Assembly: GCA_004764695.1 (NCBI GenBank)
Contig: SMSO01000034.1
Location: 2,488,501 to 2,552,500 of the forward strand
Reading direction: 5' to 3'
DNA: 64,000 nt
Origin: Schizochytrium sp. TIO01
Lineage: Eukaryota > Sar > Bigyra > Thraustochytrida > Thraustochytriidae
Each line of letters opens with the position of its first letter. Position 1 is the first letter of the stretch. A program made the position numbers and the translations under genes. Shown here piece by piece: positions 52,882 to 62,209 of this stretch. The notes below the pieces were generated by a model. It did not search any database. It saw nothing but the letters and a program-made list of their open reading frames with translations, and was not told the origin of the DNA.

Positions 52882-54664
52882 ATGGCGATGTATACTGCAG
52901 AGAGAATTCAGGATATCCATCAATATACAGAGATTGTCAGGTAGGTGCGCGATGAAGAGAGGAAGAGATAGAGCAGGCATCGCCTAAACGATCTGTTCTT
53001 GAAAGCAGGTTTTGTGCAATACATGTGTTATATCGGCACTAACGAATTAAAAATTGGTATATACCTCCTCTCCCCCAACAAACACAGAGTTTCTTATCAG
53101 AATGTTGGCCCTAGCGGCGCAGCGGACGCGGCGAGAAGACTTGATGGATGCAAGACCCTGAAAGAATTGTAGTAAGTTTTGATGAATCTACAGAAATCTC
53201 TATGCCCTTTTTAAAGATTGTTTTTTAAAATAACTTTAAATGTTTTAAAAGTTAATGTTAATTTAAAAAACAAAAACAATTAAAACAATTAAAAAGAACA
53301 CGAATAGTAAAAATCTAGGCGAGCCATGACTGACAGACTGCCTGATTTGGATGGCCCTTTTTTTAACAACAAATAACATATTCACAGTTTTCACACGAAC
53401 GGCATTGGCGATGAAGGCGCAAGGTCTCTCGCAGGATCACTCAAGGGATGCAAGAATCTTGAAAAACTGGTGTACGTTTCGGAGTTCCACGGAATTTTAT
53501 AGATACGGTTCCGATGTCTTTCTTGATTTTTTAATCTTTATTAAGGAGCAAACATCGGAGTGTCTGATTGATAGCAAACGAATGACTGACTGATTGATTT
53601 GGATTCTCTCCACGGCAATCGATAATACACTCGCAGCCTTTCTTCCAACGAAATTGGGGATGTAGGTGCCAAGGCCTTCGCAGAGGCGATGGAGGGATAC
53701 AAGAACCTGAAAACACTTAGGTACGTTTTTGCACTCCAAAAGCATATATGATTAAACTGGGTCTGATTGATTGACTGGTCTCTGTTTTTTAATGTCAACG
53801 AATATACATTCACAGTCTTTTTTCTAACAGCATCGGTAGTGAGGGACTTGGGGCCCTCGTTAGAGGACTAGCAGGATGCGAGAGCCTAGAAGATTTGGAG
53901 TACGTTTTTTGAATTCGATTCCTTGTTAATTTCTTTATCAAGTGTTCAGTCTTTGCTATATGCGATCGGAATATTGAAGGTGCAATTCTGAGCATCAAAG
54001 ATTCAGATGAAGACTTCTTTTAAACAAACGGGGATTAATACAAGACTTGCTGTGCTGACTAACCTGATGTTATTTTTTTAAATCGGCAACGACTAATATA
54101 TTCACAGTCTTTCTTCAAACCATATTGACGAAGAGGGTGCCAAGGCTCTCGCGAAAAGACTAGTAGCATGCAAGAACCTGAAAACAATGTAGTACGTTTT
54201 TTTGAATTCGCAGAGAAACATGTTTCCTGTGTTTTTATTTTTTTTGTTAATAGAAGAATAAATACCGTGACTGTGTTTATTTATTTATTTAACAACTGAC
54301 GGACTGACTGACTGCTGATCGACCGACTGATTTGATTTTCTCAACGACAACGAATGATACATTCACAGCCTTTCACGTCTCAATATGGGCGATGAATCCG
54401 TAAAGGAGCTCTCAAAGGGACTGAAGTACTGCAATAACCTAACTGAGTTAAGGTACGTTTTGAAATTCAACATGCAATTAGTTCTTACTTGCTTCTATTT
54501 TGAAAATTTCAAAAAATGATCAAAGAGTGAGTGTCTGACGAACTAGAGTTTCTGAATGTCAACAAACGATATATTGACAGTCTTCACAGTAACAACATTG
54601 GAGATGAGGGCGCAAAATGGCTCGCAAAGGGACTCGCAGAATGTGGGAAACTGGAAAGTTTGAA
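52882..54664 (+). CDS. Modular leucine-rich-repeat gene, 3' part lost
   Basis: Eight exons can be read: 52882-52940, 53088-53171, 53388-53471, 53637-53720, 53816-53899, 54108-54191, 54369-54452 and 54581-54664. The first has an ATG and 19 codons plus two bases. Each of the others is exactly 84 nt and encodes one 28-residue RNase-inhibitor-type LRR (for example LSSNEIGDVGAKAF, NNIGDEGAKWLAKGL). All introns are phase 2, with donors GTACGTTTT (GTAAGT or GTAGGT in two) and acceptors ending in (T/C)(A/G)CAG. Such proteins bind partners through a solenoid. The gene ends abruptly: after the last donor only about 10-20 intron bases remain before unrelated recombinase sequence starts. It is therefore truncated, probably by insertion. 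Confidence 0.75.
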
Positions 54665-54679
54665 GTACGTTTTTTTTAC

Positions 54680-56351
54680 TCTACAGGGATGTGCCGTGAC
54701 AGTTCTTGGTTGCAGAGCAACTGACTTTCGGTACGCGACAATTGGTGATCTAACAAATGTCATCATGCCCTCATCCGACCGCGAGACACAAGATGTTTAC
54801 TTGGCGATCACTCTGAAGTACAACAAGGGCCAGATCCAAGACCGCTGGACAGGCGGCGCGAATTTTGTCTACCCTGACATGAATGACCGGTCACGATGCC
54901 CCTTTACTGCCATAGCTGAAGCGCTTACTATTATCCCCCCTGATGCCGAGCTTACCAAAGACTCAGAATTCATTTCGCTGCTTTGGTCGGCTGTTCAAGG
55001 CAAAATGGTGCGTTTGTATGGCAATGAAGGAACCGGCAAACATGGCGATCAATTGAACAAATTGTTTCGCCAAGCAATGGATCAGTTACCTTCCATCAAA
55101 CGACAACGTCTCACCCTTTACTCTATCCGCAAAATGTTTGCAACCACCATGGGCTCCAGGGCCCTTTATGCACAAATGCAGATCTTCGTAGATGCCCGGT
55201 CTGGTCATGCGGATGCGCGCAAGGTTGCCACACATAGCCAAGCTGCGACACACTACACTGGGATAGATGATAACTCCAACAAGTATGTGGGGCGCCTGGC
55301 TGCAAACCGCCACCGTTATGCGCCCCCGGGGGACCCTTGCGCCCAGTTCTTGATAGACAATGCCCGCGAAGAACTGACTGAAATCGTGTGGGATCATTAT
55401 CCAGGCAACCTCATCGAGTTTATGGGCATCGAGCGCCTCCTCCCATTCGCTGCCTACCTGTGTCTCTCCAGACGCGTTGATACTTACTCCATTGATGCAA
55501 AGTGGCCAGCACTACAGAGCAACGACCTTGCATTCCACCCAATGCCTGACTTTACTCTACCTTACATGGAAGCTCTCTGCCTTGGGCATGTGAAACCCTT
55601 GCAGTACAGTTACCGAAAGAAAGCCATCGAGAATACTCTCAAAGTGATCGTTGTGCAACAAAAGACACTTCTCTCAATGGACCAAGACTTCTCGTTCCAG
55701 AGCATGAGCACCCCACACAAGGAGACCGCTTCTTATAGTGACCGCCACAGCTCCGCTTTCCAGAACCGCACTCCTTTCCAAAAAGAAACCGGTCAGCGGG
55801 ATCACAAGAAACGAAGACCCTGTGCCACACTCAATGAACTCACCACGAGCACCTCTAAATTGAGACTCGGGCATGCGGAAGTCAATGGCCCCGATGACCA
55901 AAGCAAGAACGTAGAATGTCTTCTTTCTGATGACGAAGAGAGGACTTCGGAGATCGACGAGCCCGTCCCAACAATGTCTGAGTGGGCACAGAAAGTGTTT
56001 AACCCACTCCACAAAAGCCACGCCACTGCAGAGAAAGAGGCTGAGTACATTGCCAAGGCGCTTAATGTGTTCACATTTAACAAGCAGGATACGTTTACAG
56101 AAAAACTACAACAGATTGTCGAGCTCTGGAAGAACGCACCGGGATCCTACCCGCGCTGGTTACCCATGAGCAGATGGGAATCAGTGCCCAGCAAATACAA
56201 GAAGCTGAAGAAAAGGCACAAAGAATACCAAAAGGGTGCCATCTTTATTATTGAAGAGCATCAAGAGGACTTTCAGCAAGCCGTGCAAGCACTTACAGAG
56301 ATGGGCATCACCACAACGAACGATCTAAGAGATAGGGCATTAACTAAATAA
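54680..56351 (+). pseudogene. Tyrosine recombinase/integrase, N-terminal part missing
   Basis: Catalytic motifs of tyrosine recombinases appear in order: LGCRATDF (Arg I, nt 54714-54716), TLYSIRKMFAT (box II, with Tyr-x-x-Arg instead of His-x-x-Arg), RSGHADARKVA (the GH motif) and THYTGIDD (probable Tyr nucleophile). A C-terminal extension of about 300 residues is unknown. The N-terminal core-binding domain is absent: the homology begins right after the LRR intron start, and the frame by chance runs back through the LRR exon to 54531 without its own ATG. It may be the half of an integrase gene split by integration, or a truncated relic. The catalytic part has no stop or frameshift. Confidence 0.75.
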
Positions 56352-56424
56352 GATATATGAATAGCGCCCAGGGCAACCCGGAAGCAAAATAGTTATTTTA
56401 GGAACTTAGTCTACGAACCGTGCG

Positions 56425-56568
56425 ATGTCCCACATCGTGGACGATCTAGTTTATTTCATATCAAAGATGCTTGGTGACGAAGGTGAGTGGTACGATGAAT
56501 TGGAATGGATAGAGATCAAGAAGGAATGTTTGGAAGAGATTCGGGAGAAAGTTACCACGATAGAGTAA
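56425..56568 (+). CDS. Small ORF, 47 residues
   Basis: ATG at 56425 to TAA at 56566-56568, same strand as the recombinase and 73 bases after it. The sequence is acidic and helical (EGEWYDELEWIEIKKECLEE). It looks protein-like, but with 47 codons chance cannot be excluded. No family. Confidence 0.3.
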   Translation: MSHIVDDLVYFISKMLGDEGEWYDELEWIEIKKECLEEIREKVTTIE

Positions 56569-56576
56569 AAAGAGCC

Positions 56577-56593
56577 TTAACCCTAGCCCTAAC
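56577..56593. repeat. Telomere-like motif
   Basis: TTAACCCTAGCCCTAAC: two imperfect CCCTAA units in the intergenic gap. With the motif at 58946-58960 it brackets the zinc-finger gene. Confidence 0.5.
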
Positions 56594-56711
56594 GCTGGAT
56601 AGATATCATTAGAAAATAAATCCAAACCCATAATGGCACTCACCAATCCCCCAGACGCGGGCAACAAGCATGCAGCGTGGATGGTGGGCGCAGGCACTGG
56701 ACCAAACATTC

Positions 56712-58874
56712 TTAAAATGTTCTCTTCAAAAACTTCCGTATTCTAGTCTTTTCGCGTTCATCCTCTCTCTGATCCATTAATTGAAAGTATTTGGTGAGAA
56801 CATTTAGCCCGCTTTCCATCGTATCCTGATAGAGTGCGATCGTCTTGCGTTGGCTTTCTTCCGCCTTAACTTCGCTTTCTCGCAACATTATCTTTATCTC
56901 CGCTTCGTAACGATCAAGCTTTAGGACCTTCTTGCGCCTCTTTAGCTTGCGATCAAAATCCTTTTGATCGTCATCCTCGCTGGAGGAGTCGCTCTCATCA
57001 GAAGAATCATCAGCAGCATTGTTGTTGGGCGTATTGGCCGTGTTGGCAGCATTCTCATTCACCACCATCACCGAGTCGTTTTCATCATCAGAAGCATCGT
57101 TATCTTGATGCACTAAACTCACAGCAGTCATTATTAGCTCATCATTATCATTCTTGTTGTTACCGGTGGTTGCAGCGGCCACTTGGTTGTCCTCCTCAGT
57201 GGCAGCCTTGCTGCTGCTGCTGCTGCTGCTGGTTGCAGCAGTCATTACTTGCTCATCATTAGCATTCTTGTTGTTACTGGTGGTTGCAGCGGCCACTTGG
57301 TTGTCTTCCTCAGTGGCAGCCTTGCTGCTGCTGCTGCTGCTGCTGGTTGCAGCAGTCATTACTTGCTCATCATTGGCATTCTTGTTGTTACTGGTGGTTG
57401 CAGCGGCCACTTGGTTGTCTTCCTCAGTGGCAGCCTTGCTGCTGCTGCTGCTGCTGGTTGCAGCAGTCATTACTTGCTCATCATTAGCATTCTTGTTGTT
57501 ACTGGTGGTTGCAGCGGCCACTTGGTTGTCCTCCTCAGTGGCAGCCTTGCTGCTGCTGCTGCTGCTGGTTGCAGCAGTCATTACTTGCTCATCATCAGCA
57601 TTCTTGTTGTTACTGGTGGTTGCAGCGGCCACTTGGTTGTCCTCCTCGGTGATAGCCTCAGACTCGAAACCGCCGTCGTCCTGGCTCGATTGGCGATCAT
57701 CCACATGGTCTTCACCAGACTCGAGACCGCTGTCGTCCTGGCTCGATTGGTGTCCGTCCATGTGGTCTTTACAAAACCTACTTTCCAACACACACATTTT
57801 TGGACACCCATTGATGCAACATGGTTGATGGTATATGCAGCGTACCAAGCGACTAATCGGTGTCATACAGTTTCCTATTATGCAACGTTTCCCACCTCCA
57901 TGATCCCAACACATATATTTCCGGTGTCCAGTACCTAGAGCTAGTCTAATACAATCTTTGGTAGCACATTTGACCCATCCGCCATGATCGATGCATTTGT
58001 TGTTCATCTTTCCATCATATCCAGGTAGCTTCTCACAGCCTTCTACTATGCAACGCTTCACACCGCGACCACGATAATGAGACAAACAGAGGCCATATTT
58101 ATGCACTGTGTTTTTGCACCGAAGTCTTTTACAGCACTCACCTCCGCCATGCTCCGTACAGAGACCGCCAATAAGGGCGGGTGATCTACAGCCTCCTCTT
58201 GCACAAGGCTCACCTCCGCCATGTCTCAGACAGCGGTCACGATGTAGCGCGGGTAATTCACAGCCTTCTATCATACAGTCCATGGCATCACAATGATACT
58301 GACAGAGGCCATTTTTAACCACCGGGTCATAGCAATAAAGTCTGACACAGCGCGCGCCTCTGTAATGCTTCTCACAGCGACCACTATAATGTGCGGGTGC
58401 TCTACAGCCTGTTGACTGACAGATCACGGTTTTATAATGATACTGACAGCGACCACCATCATGTACTGGTAATTCACAGCATTCTACCACGCAGACCACG
58501 GCTCCACAATGATACCGACAGAGGTTATTTTCATGCACTGGTTCAATGCACCGATCTTGTTTACAGCATCTGTCTCCGCCATGGTGCGTACAGTAACCAC
58601 GAGATAGTGCGTATAATGTACAATCTTTCTCTTCACAGCGCTTGACTCCACAATGGTACCGACAGAGGCCAGCTCTAAGCAATAAGTAATTGCAATCACC
58701 TCTTCCACAGCGCTTGCCTCCGCCATGCTTCACGCAGCGATCAAAAGTAAGGGCACTTTCACTACAGCCTTTCTCTTTGCAACGCGCGCCATCCCCCGTG
58801 ACGCCTGCACCAGTCTTTAATTCTCCATTTACCTGTGGCCCGTGAAGTGCAACCATCCTCGTGGCATCGGTCAT
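56712..58874 (-). CDS. Multi-zinc-finger protein with Ser/Asn repeats and coiled-coil tail
   Basis: 720 residues from the ATG at 58872-58874. Residues about 30-380 hold about a dozen Cys/His modules of the form RC...GC..PA....GRC..HGGG, like the short WRKY19-type zinc-binding repeats common in oomycete and other stramenopile proteins. Then come five copies of a unit of about 38 residues (AATEEDNQVAAATTSNNKN and poly-Ser), an acidic stretch (SSDESDSSSEDDD), a basic KLKRRKKVLK, and a helical tail. Nucleic-acid or protein binding in the nucleus is a reasonable guess. It is minus-strand, opposite to the recombinase, and lies inside the putative element. Low GC at the 3' flank and the absence of introns fit the viral neighbours, but a host origin of the fingers is possible. 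Confidence 0.75.
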   Translation of the reverse strand: MTDATRMVALHGPQVNGELKTGAGVTGDGARCKEKGCSESALTFDRCVKHGGGKRCGRGDCNYLLLRAGLCRYHCGVKRCEEKDCTLYALSRGYCTHHGGDRCCKQDRCIEPVHENNLCRYHCGAVVCVVECCELPVHDGGRCQYHYKTVICQSTGCRAPAHYSGRCEKHYRGARCVRLYCYDPVVKNGLCQYHCDAMDCMIEGCELPALHRDRCLRHGGGEPCARGGCRSPALIGGLCTEHGGGECCKRLRCKNTVHKYGLCLSHYRGRGVKRCIVEGCEKLPGYDGKMNNKCIDHGGWVKCATKDCIRLALGTGHRKYMCWDHGGGKRCIIGNCMTPISRLVRCIYHQPCCINGCPKMCVLESRFCKDHMDGHQSSQDDSGLESGEDHVDDRQSSQDDGGFESEAITEEDNQVAAATTSNNKNADDEQVMTAATSSSSSSKAATEEDNQVAAATTSNNKNANDEQVMTAATSSSSSSKAATEEDNQVAAATTSNNKNANDEQVMTAATSSSSSSSKAATEEDNQVAAATTSNNKNANDEQVMTAATSSSSSSSKAATEEDNQVAAATTGNNKNDNDELIMTAVSLVHQDNDASDDENDSVMVVNENAANTANTPNNNAADDSSDESDSSSEDDDQKDFDRKLKRRKKVLKLDRYEAEIKIMLRESEVKAEESQRKTIALYQDTMESGLNVLTKYFQLMDQREDEREKTRIRKFLKRTF
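57165..57650. repeat. Five tandem units of about 114-117 nt
   Basis: Each unit starts GTTGCAGCGGCCACTTGGTT and includes a GCT run that encodes poly-Ser in the minus frame. Unit lengths differ only by GCT triplets, so the frame is kept. The copies are almost identical, suggesting recent expansion. Confidence 0.92.
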
Positions 58875-58945
58875 CGCGCCTGCGCTTGTTGCCAGCGCCT
58901 GGGGGATTGGTGAGTGCAGTTATGATAATGATTGATTCGGGATAG

Positions 58946-58960
58946 CCTAACCCTAACCCT
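58946..58960. repeat. Telomere-like motif
   Basis: CCTAACCCTAACCCT: two and a half perfect CCCTAA units, directly beside the 29-nt inverted match (58967-58995). Confidence 0.6.
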
Positions 58961-58966
58961 CCTACC

Positions 58967-58995
58967 CTCTTAGATTTTAAACTACAAAATTTGCA
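58967..58995. repeat. 29-nt exact inverted copy of 35051-35079
   Basis: All 29 bases match the reverse complement of the Fanzor 3' flank; similarity stops abruptly at both sides. Length far exceeds chance in 64 kb. Confidence 0.8.
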
Positions 58996-59158
58996 GCAGC
59001 AACACCAAGGCTATCGCTGAGGAGGACAACCAAGCGGCCGATCACCGATCCCCGTGGACCCGAACATCAACCCCCTGGATCAAGACCACATGGGTCCGTT
59101 GATTGACTATTTCATGTTGCACTTGCCCAGATACAATGACGATTTCCACTATTTATGA
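58996..59158 (+). pseudogene. Gene fragment related to the zinc-finger gene repeat
   Basis: The + strand first reads KAIAEEDNQAA, close to the KAATEEDNQVAA unit of the neighbouring minus-strand gene. It then shifts frame into a good protein end (INPLDQDHMGPLIDYF) that stops at 59156-59158. Probably the remains of a related gene in opposite orientation. Confidence 0.4.
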
Positions 59159-59250
59159 AAAGTTATATACATTTTTGAATATTAAATATAAAAATATATG
59201 GCCAATTTGTTTATTAAAATAAATATAAGTGTTTTATTTTAATTAAGACA
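59159..59250 (+). promoter_or_regulatory. AT-rich presumed promoter of the glycoprotein gene
   Basis: Very AT-rich leader ending in TTTTATTTTAATTAAGACA just before the ATG. Similar A/T tracts (TTTTTATTTAAA, TACTTTTAAAACA) precede the next two genes at 61010-61029 and 61870-61887, as in compact viral genomes. No experimentally known motif is claimed. Confidence 0.35.
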
Positions 59251-60954
59251 ATGAAGTTGGTATTCTGGACCACAGCAGCGGCCATATCCGTTATTAACTT
59301 CACACGATTCGCCAGAGCACAGACAACTCCGGCACCCACCGCTGCGCCCACAACTAGCCCGACATCTTATCAGAACTATTACCTTGCCGATAACTACGGT
59401 GCCGCCAAGTCACCACCACAATGCGGGTTTGATAACACCCCAATCCCGCAATGGCGTGGAACTGAAGTCCCCGCGACTTACCAGGACTATGTTTTCAATG
59501 GCCGAACATGCGAAGCCAGTGAATTGGCGGCTTACGAAAACATGACCTTTTCAGTCTACCCAGAATGTGCCATTCAATTCATCAACTATGAAGGATTGCC
59601 CCTCACTGCTACCGGCGATGCTTCCTATTTTAACATGATGAATGGTTGTTCTTCGGGATGGGCAGCTTTACCCAATGAAAGGACTGAACTGGTAGCCGAT
59701 GACTACACATCGTGGTGGGACTGTATGCATAGAAGTATTGAAATGTCAGTCTCCGGAGAGATGCACGTCGGGTCATTTCATTTGCAACTCTACAATGGTT
59801 ACTATAAATGCCGCATGTCAGCGTGCCACGGACCAGGGATCAGTGACGGCGTGGGAGAACTACCCACGTTCGCTGTAAGTCCTAAAAGCAAAAATCGCTT
59901 TGCGTGGTTCAAGAACATGACTGCCTGTGTAGAAGCGGTCCAGTTTGTGATGTCGGGGCAAACTCACGCCCCGACGCCGGAGCCCACCGTGGCTACAGCG
60001 GAGCCCACCACCCCGCCCGCACCAACTCCCGCGCCCACATCCGACCCTGCGCGTCTCGTGACCAAAAAGGTGGGCGCCAAGGTCAAGACAAAGAAGCGCC
60101 AAAACACCATTGATGCGCTCAATACCACTCTGGCATCGCTCAGTAATGAAACCGAGGTGACAGACTACCAGATCATCCTCAACTACACGGAGGCGATTGT
60201 GCTCAACAAGGTCATCAGTACGCGTTCAGCGACAAATCTGGACGACTCAGAGATGGAAGCTCTCATTAAGAGCTACCGTCTGGGTGCGGCGGCTGGGAGT
60301 GCACTGACTGCCAAGGTAACGGCTCTAAGTACTTGGTACAATGGTACTAGTGGGATCCCGGAAGAGCACTTCTATAGTAATGAAGACGACTATGCGAATG
60401 CGACCGCCGCGCCCACCGCAAGCCCGATTGACCAATCTTTTCGGCGTGCGTTAGCTGATGACAGTGATACAGTGACGTTTCGCATTGAGTTCACTGTGAC
60501 AGCAGATGCCTTTGCGGAGATCGCAAGCAGTGAAGATGAACTCATGGCAGGGCTTTCAGAATTGTTAGGTTACAATGTAACTATTGATGCGTTTAATGAA
60601 ACTGAAGTGGATGTGGATATTTTATTTCCCGCTAATGCAACAGCAGATGAAATCGAAGAGGTCAGTTCAGAGTTGGATTCGATTCTGGCGCAAATTCGCG
60701 CCGCACTTTCGCTCGAGGACGATGAGGTGGAGAGCACTGACGTGGAACTCTGCTTGAACCGAGACTGCTCAGATCGAGGCACCTGCAACGAGTCCACGGG
60801 CAACTGTGACTGCGACGACAACTGGTTGGGGGCCAACTGTGAGCGCGAGTGTGTCTGTAACAACGATGGTTGGTGTGCTAACAAGTGGTGTCGGTGTAAG
60901 TTTCCTTACTTTGGCGAGACATGCGACGAGTTGATTGATTGTGGCACTTGCTAA
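59251..60954 (+). CDS. Secreted EGF-like glycoprotein, putative viral surface protein
   Basis: 567 residues. Residues 1-24 are a signal peptide (hydrophobic, ending ARAQ), followed by a Thr/Pro linker, a Cys-containing domain (about 40-235), a second Pro/Thr/Glu linker (PTPEPTVATAEPTTPPAPTP), and an alpha-beta domain (about 400-495) of SEA-like character. Two EGF-like modules end the protein (CSDRGTCNESTGNCDC, CNNDGWCANKWCRC). Several N-x-S/T sites are present. No membrane anchor follows, so it is secreted or held by partners. EGF modules and mucin-like linkers suggest adhesion or coat functions. It is the first of four membrane or secretory proteins in a row. Confidence 0.75.
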   Translation: MKLVFWTTAAAISVINFTRFARAQTTPAPTAAPTTSPTSYQNYYLADNYGAAKSPPQCGFDNTPIPQWRGTEVPATYQDYVFNGRTCEASELAAYENMTFSVYPECAIQFINYEGLPLTATGDASYFNMMNGCSSGWAALPNERTELVADDYTSWWDCMHRSIEMSVSGEMHVGSFHLQLYNGYYKCRMSACHGPGISDGVGELPTFAVSPKSKNRFAWFKNMTACVEAVQFVMSGQTHAPTPEPTVATAEPTTPPAPTPAPTSDPARLVTKKVGAKVKTKKRQNTIDALNTTLASLSNETEVTDYQIILNYTEAIVLNKVISTRSATNLDDSEMEALIKSYRLGAAAGSALTAKVTALSTWYNGTSGIPEEHFYSNEDDYANATAAPTASPIDQSFRRALADDSDTVTFRIEFTVTADAFAEIASSEDELMAGLSELLGYNVTIDAFNETEVDVDILFPANATADEIEEVSSELDSILAQIRAALSLEDDEVESTDVELCLNRDCSDRGTCNESTGNCDCDDNWLGANCERECVCNNDGWCANKWCRCKFPYFGETCDELIDCGTC

Positions 60955-61029
60955 AAAAAAATAAAACTATATTTTATTTTTATTTTATTTTTATTATTTA
61001 AAAAAAGGGTAAGAACATTTTTATTTAAA

Positions 61030-61863
61030 ATGCAGACCATCCTCGTACTCTCGTTCTTTTCTTTTCTTATCTCTAGCACAGGGACAACGACAAGTTTGGA
61101 TTCCTTTTATTTTAATTACCCAGATCATCTAATTCCCGATTTAAAAAAAATAATTAGGTACGCAGATGAAGACCGGTTTGATGTTGTGGCATATCCTGCG
61201 CATGCCTTCGTTGAAGAGGTGAACACCACGAGTCGGTATGACATGCTCATGCGCTACAGATTCACCAATGAGTACTTTGGGTTTGTGTTTGACAATGACA
61301 ACATTCTTCGGTATTTGTTACTAAGAAAGTCCACTTCAACTACAGATAGCTTTGCTGGCTACATTGGTGAGATGGTACAGAATAGTACAGGTGGCTGGAC
61401 CTATTGGGAAAAAATCCCCATGGTGAGAAGTGATTTCTTGGCCAATCGCTTTCTTGGCGACAGCGCAACCTATGCATCCCCTGTTCTCTCCTATATGGAG
61501 CGCTTCAGCCCGACACGCCACTGCATGCTCCAAGGCAGTGGCGCAACAGGCGCGCTTTGTAGCCAGATCCCGCGTTGCTATGGCTATGTTGTTGACTCTT
61601 CGGCCATTGCAGAAAATTGCATTCTCAATTACCTGGCGCGGGAAATCACCTATAACACAACTGAGCCGAAAGACTCTTCAAGTACCTTTTACTATGTCCG
61701 CAAGAACGCACAAAAGGACATTCTTGATGTCGCTGAGACTTACCGCGCCGAAGTCGTGGCACTTGCGGCAATGCTTTATAATGTCCAGCTCATCTTCTAT
61801 TCCATGCACATTGGTACCTCGATTAAAAGAGTTTTTATACATCTATATCATAAAATTAATTAA
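61030..61863 (+). CDS. Secretory-pathway membrane protein, unknown
   Basis: 277 residues. The N-terminus (ILVLSFFSFLISSTGT) is a signal peptide or anchor. A globular domain with several cysteines (about 160-205) and N-glycosylation sites follows. Near the C-terminus VVALAAMLYNVQLIFYSM could span the membrane, with a short basic tail (KRVFIHLYHK). The start follows the preceding gene by 75 AT-rich bases. No family recognised. Confidence 0.65.
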   Translation: MQTILVLSFFSFLISSTGTTTSLDSFYFNYPDHLIPDLKKIIRYADEDRFDVVAYPAHAFVEEVNTTSRYDMLMRYRFTNEYFGFVFDNDNILRYLLLRKSTSTTDSFAGYIGEMVQNSTGGWTYWEKIPMVRSDFLANRFLGDSATYASPVLSYMERFSPTRHCMLQGSGATGALCSQIPRCYGYVVDSSAIAENCILNYLAREITYNTTEPKDSSSTFYYVRKNAQKDILDVAETYRAEVVALAAMLYNVQLIFYSMHIGTSIKRVFIHLYHKIN

Positions 61864-61887
61864 TCAATAGTATTTACTTTTAAAACA

Positions 61888-62187
61888 ATGTATGACCTTA
61901 GCTATGAGCAAATTATTGTGCTGGCACTTGGGGTGGGCTGTGTGTGCCTCCTGATCCTCTGTGTGCGGCAACTTATCTGGCTCTGCTATTGCCTAACGCT
62001 ACCGTGCCGAGCATGCAACACTTCGTATCAGATGTCAGTAGGTTATCGGGTCTATCCACAGACAGAGCCCGAAGACGCAGCGAGTCCTGATGACCCACAA
62101 GAAAAGGGCGAAGTCTATCAGCGCGCCTACCCTGTGTCGCCCCAATTGACCTCAAAGGTAAAAGAAAACACCTACTACATATTGTGA
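61888..62187 (+). CDS. Small single-pass membrane protein
   Basis: 99 residues. Residues about 8-35 are a strong membrane segment (IIVLALGVGCVCLLILCVRQ and on), Cys-rich at the inner edge (LPCRACN). A polar tail with a YQ/PxY-like end (YPVSPQL, YYIL) follows. The 24-base gap after the previous stop is the tightest on this strand. Probably a membrane or virion protein; no homologue known to me. Confidence 0.55.
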   Translation: MYDLSYEQIIVLALGVGCVCLLILCVRQLIWLCYCLTLPCRACNTSYQMSVGYRVYPQTEPEDAASPDDPQEKGEVYQRAYPVSPQLTSKVKENTYYIL

Positions 62188-62209
62188 AATTAATTAATAA
62201 ATATTATCC

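Noticed and set aside
54531-54690. LRR-recombinase fusion protein
   Set aside because: The frame is open only because it runs through an intron donor by chance; the exon border (54664/54665) fits all other LRR exons, so a real fusion is unlikely.
57154-57938. Leu/Ala/Val-rich + strand frames suggesting a membrane protein
   Set aside because: They are antisense to the poly-Ser repeats of the zinc-finger gene.
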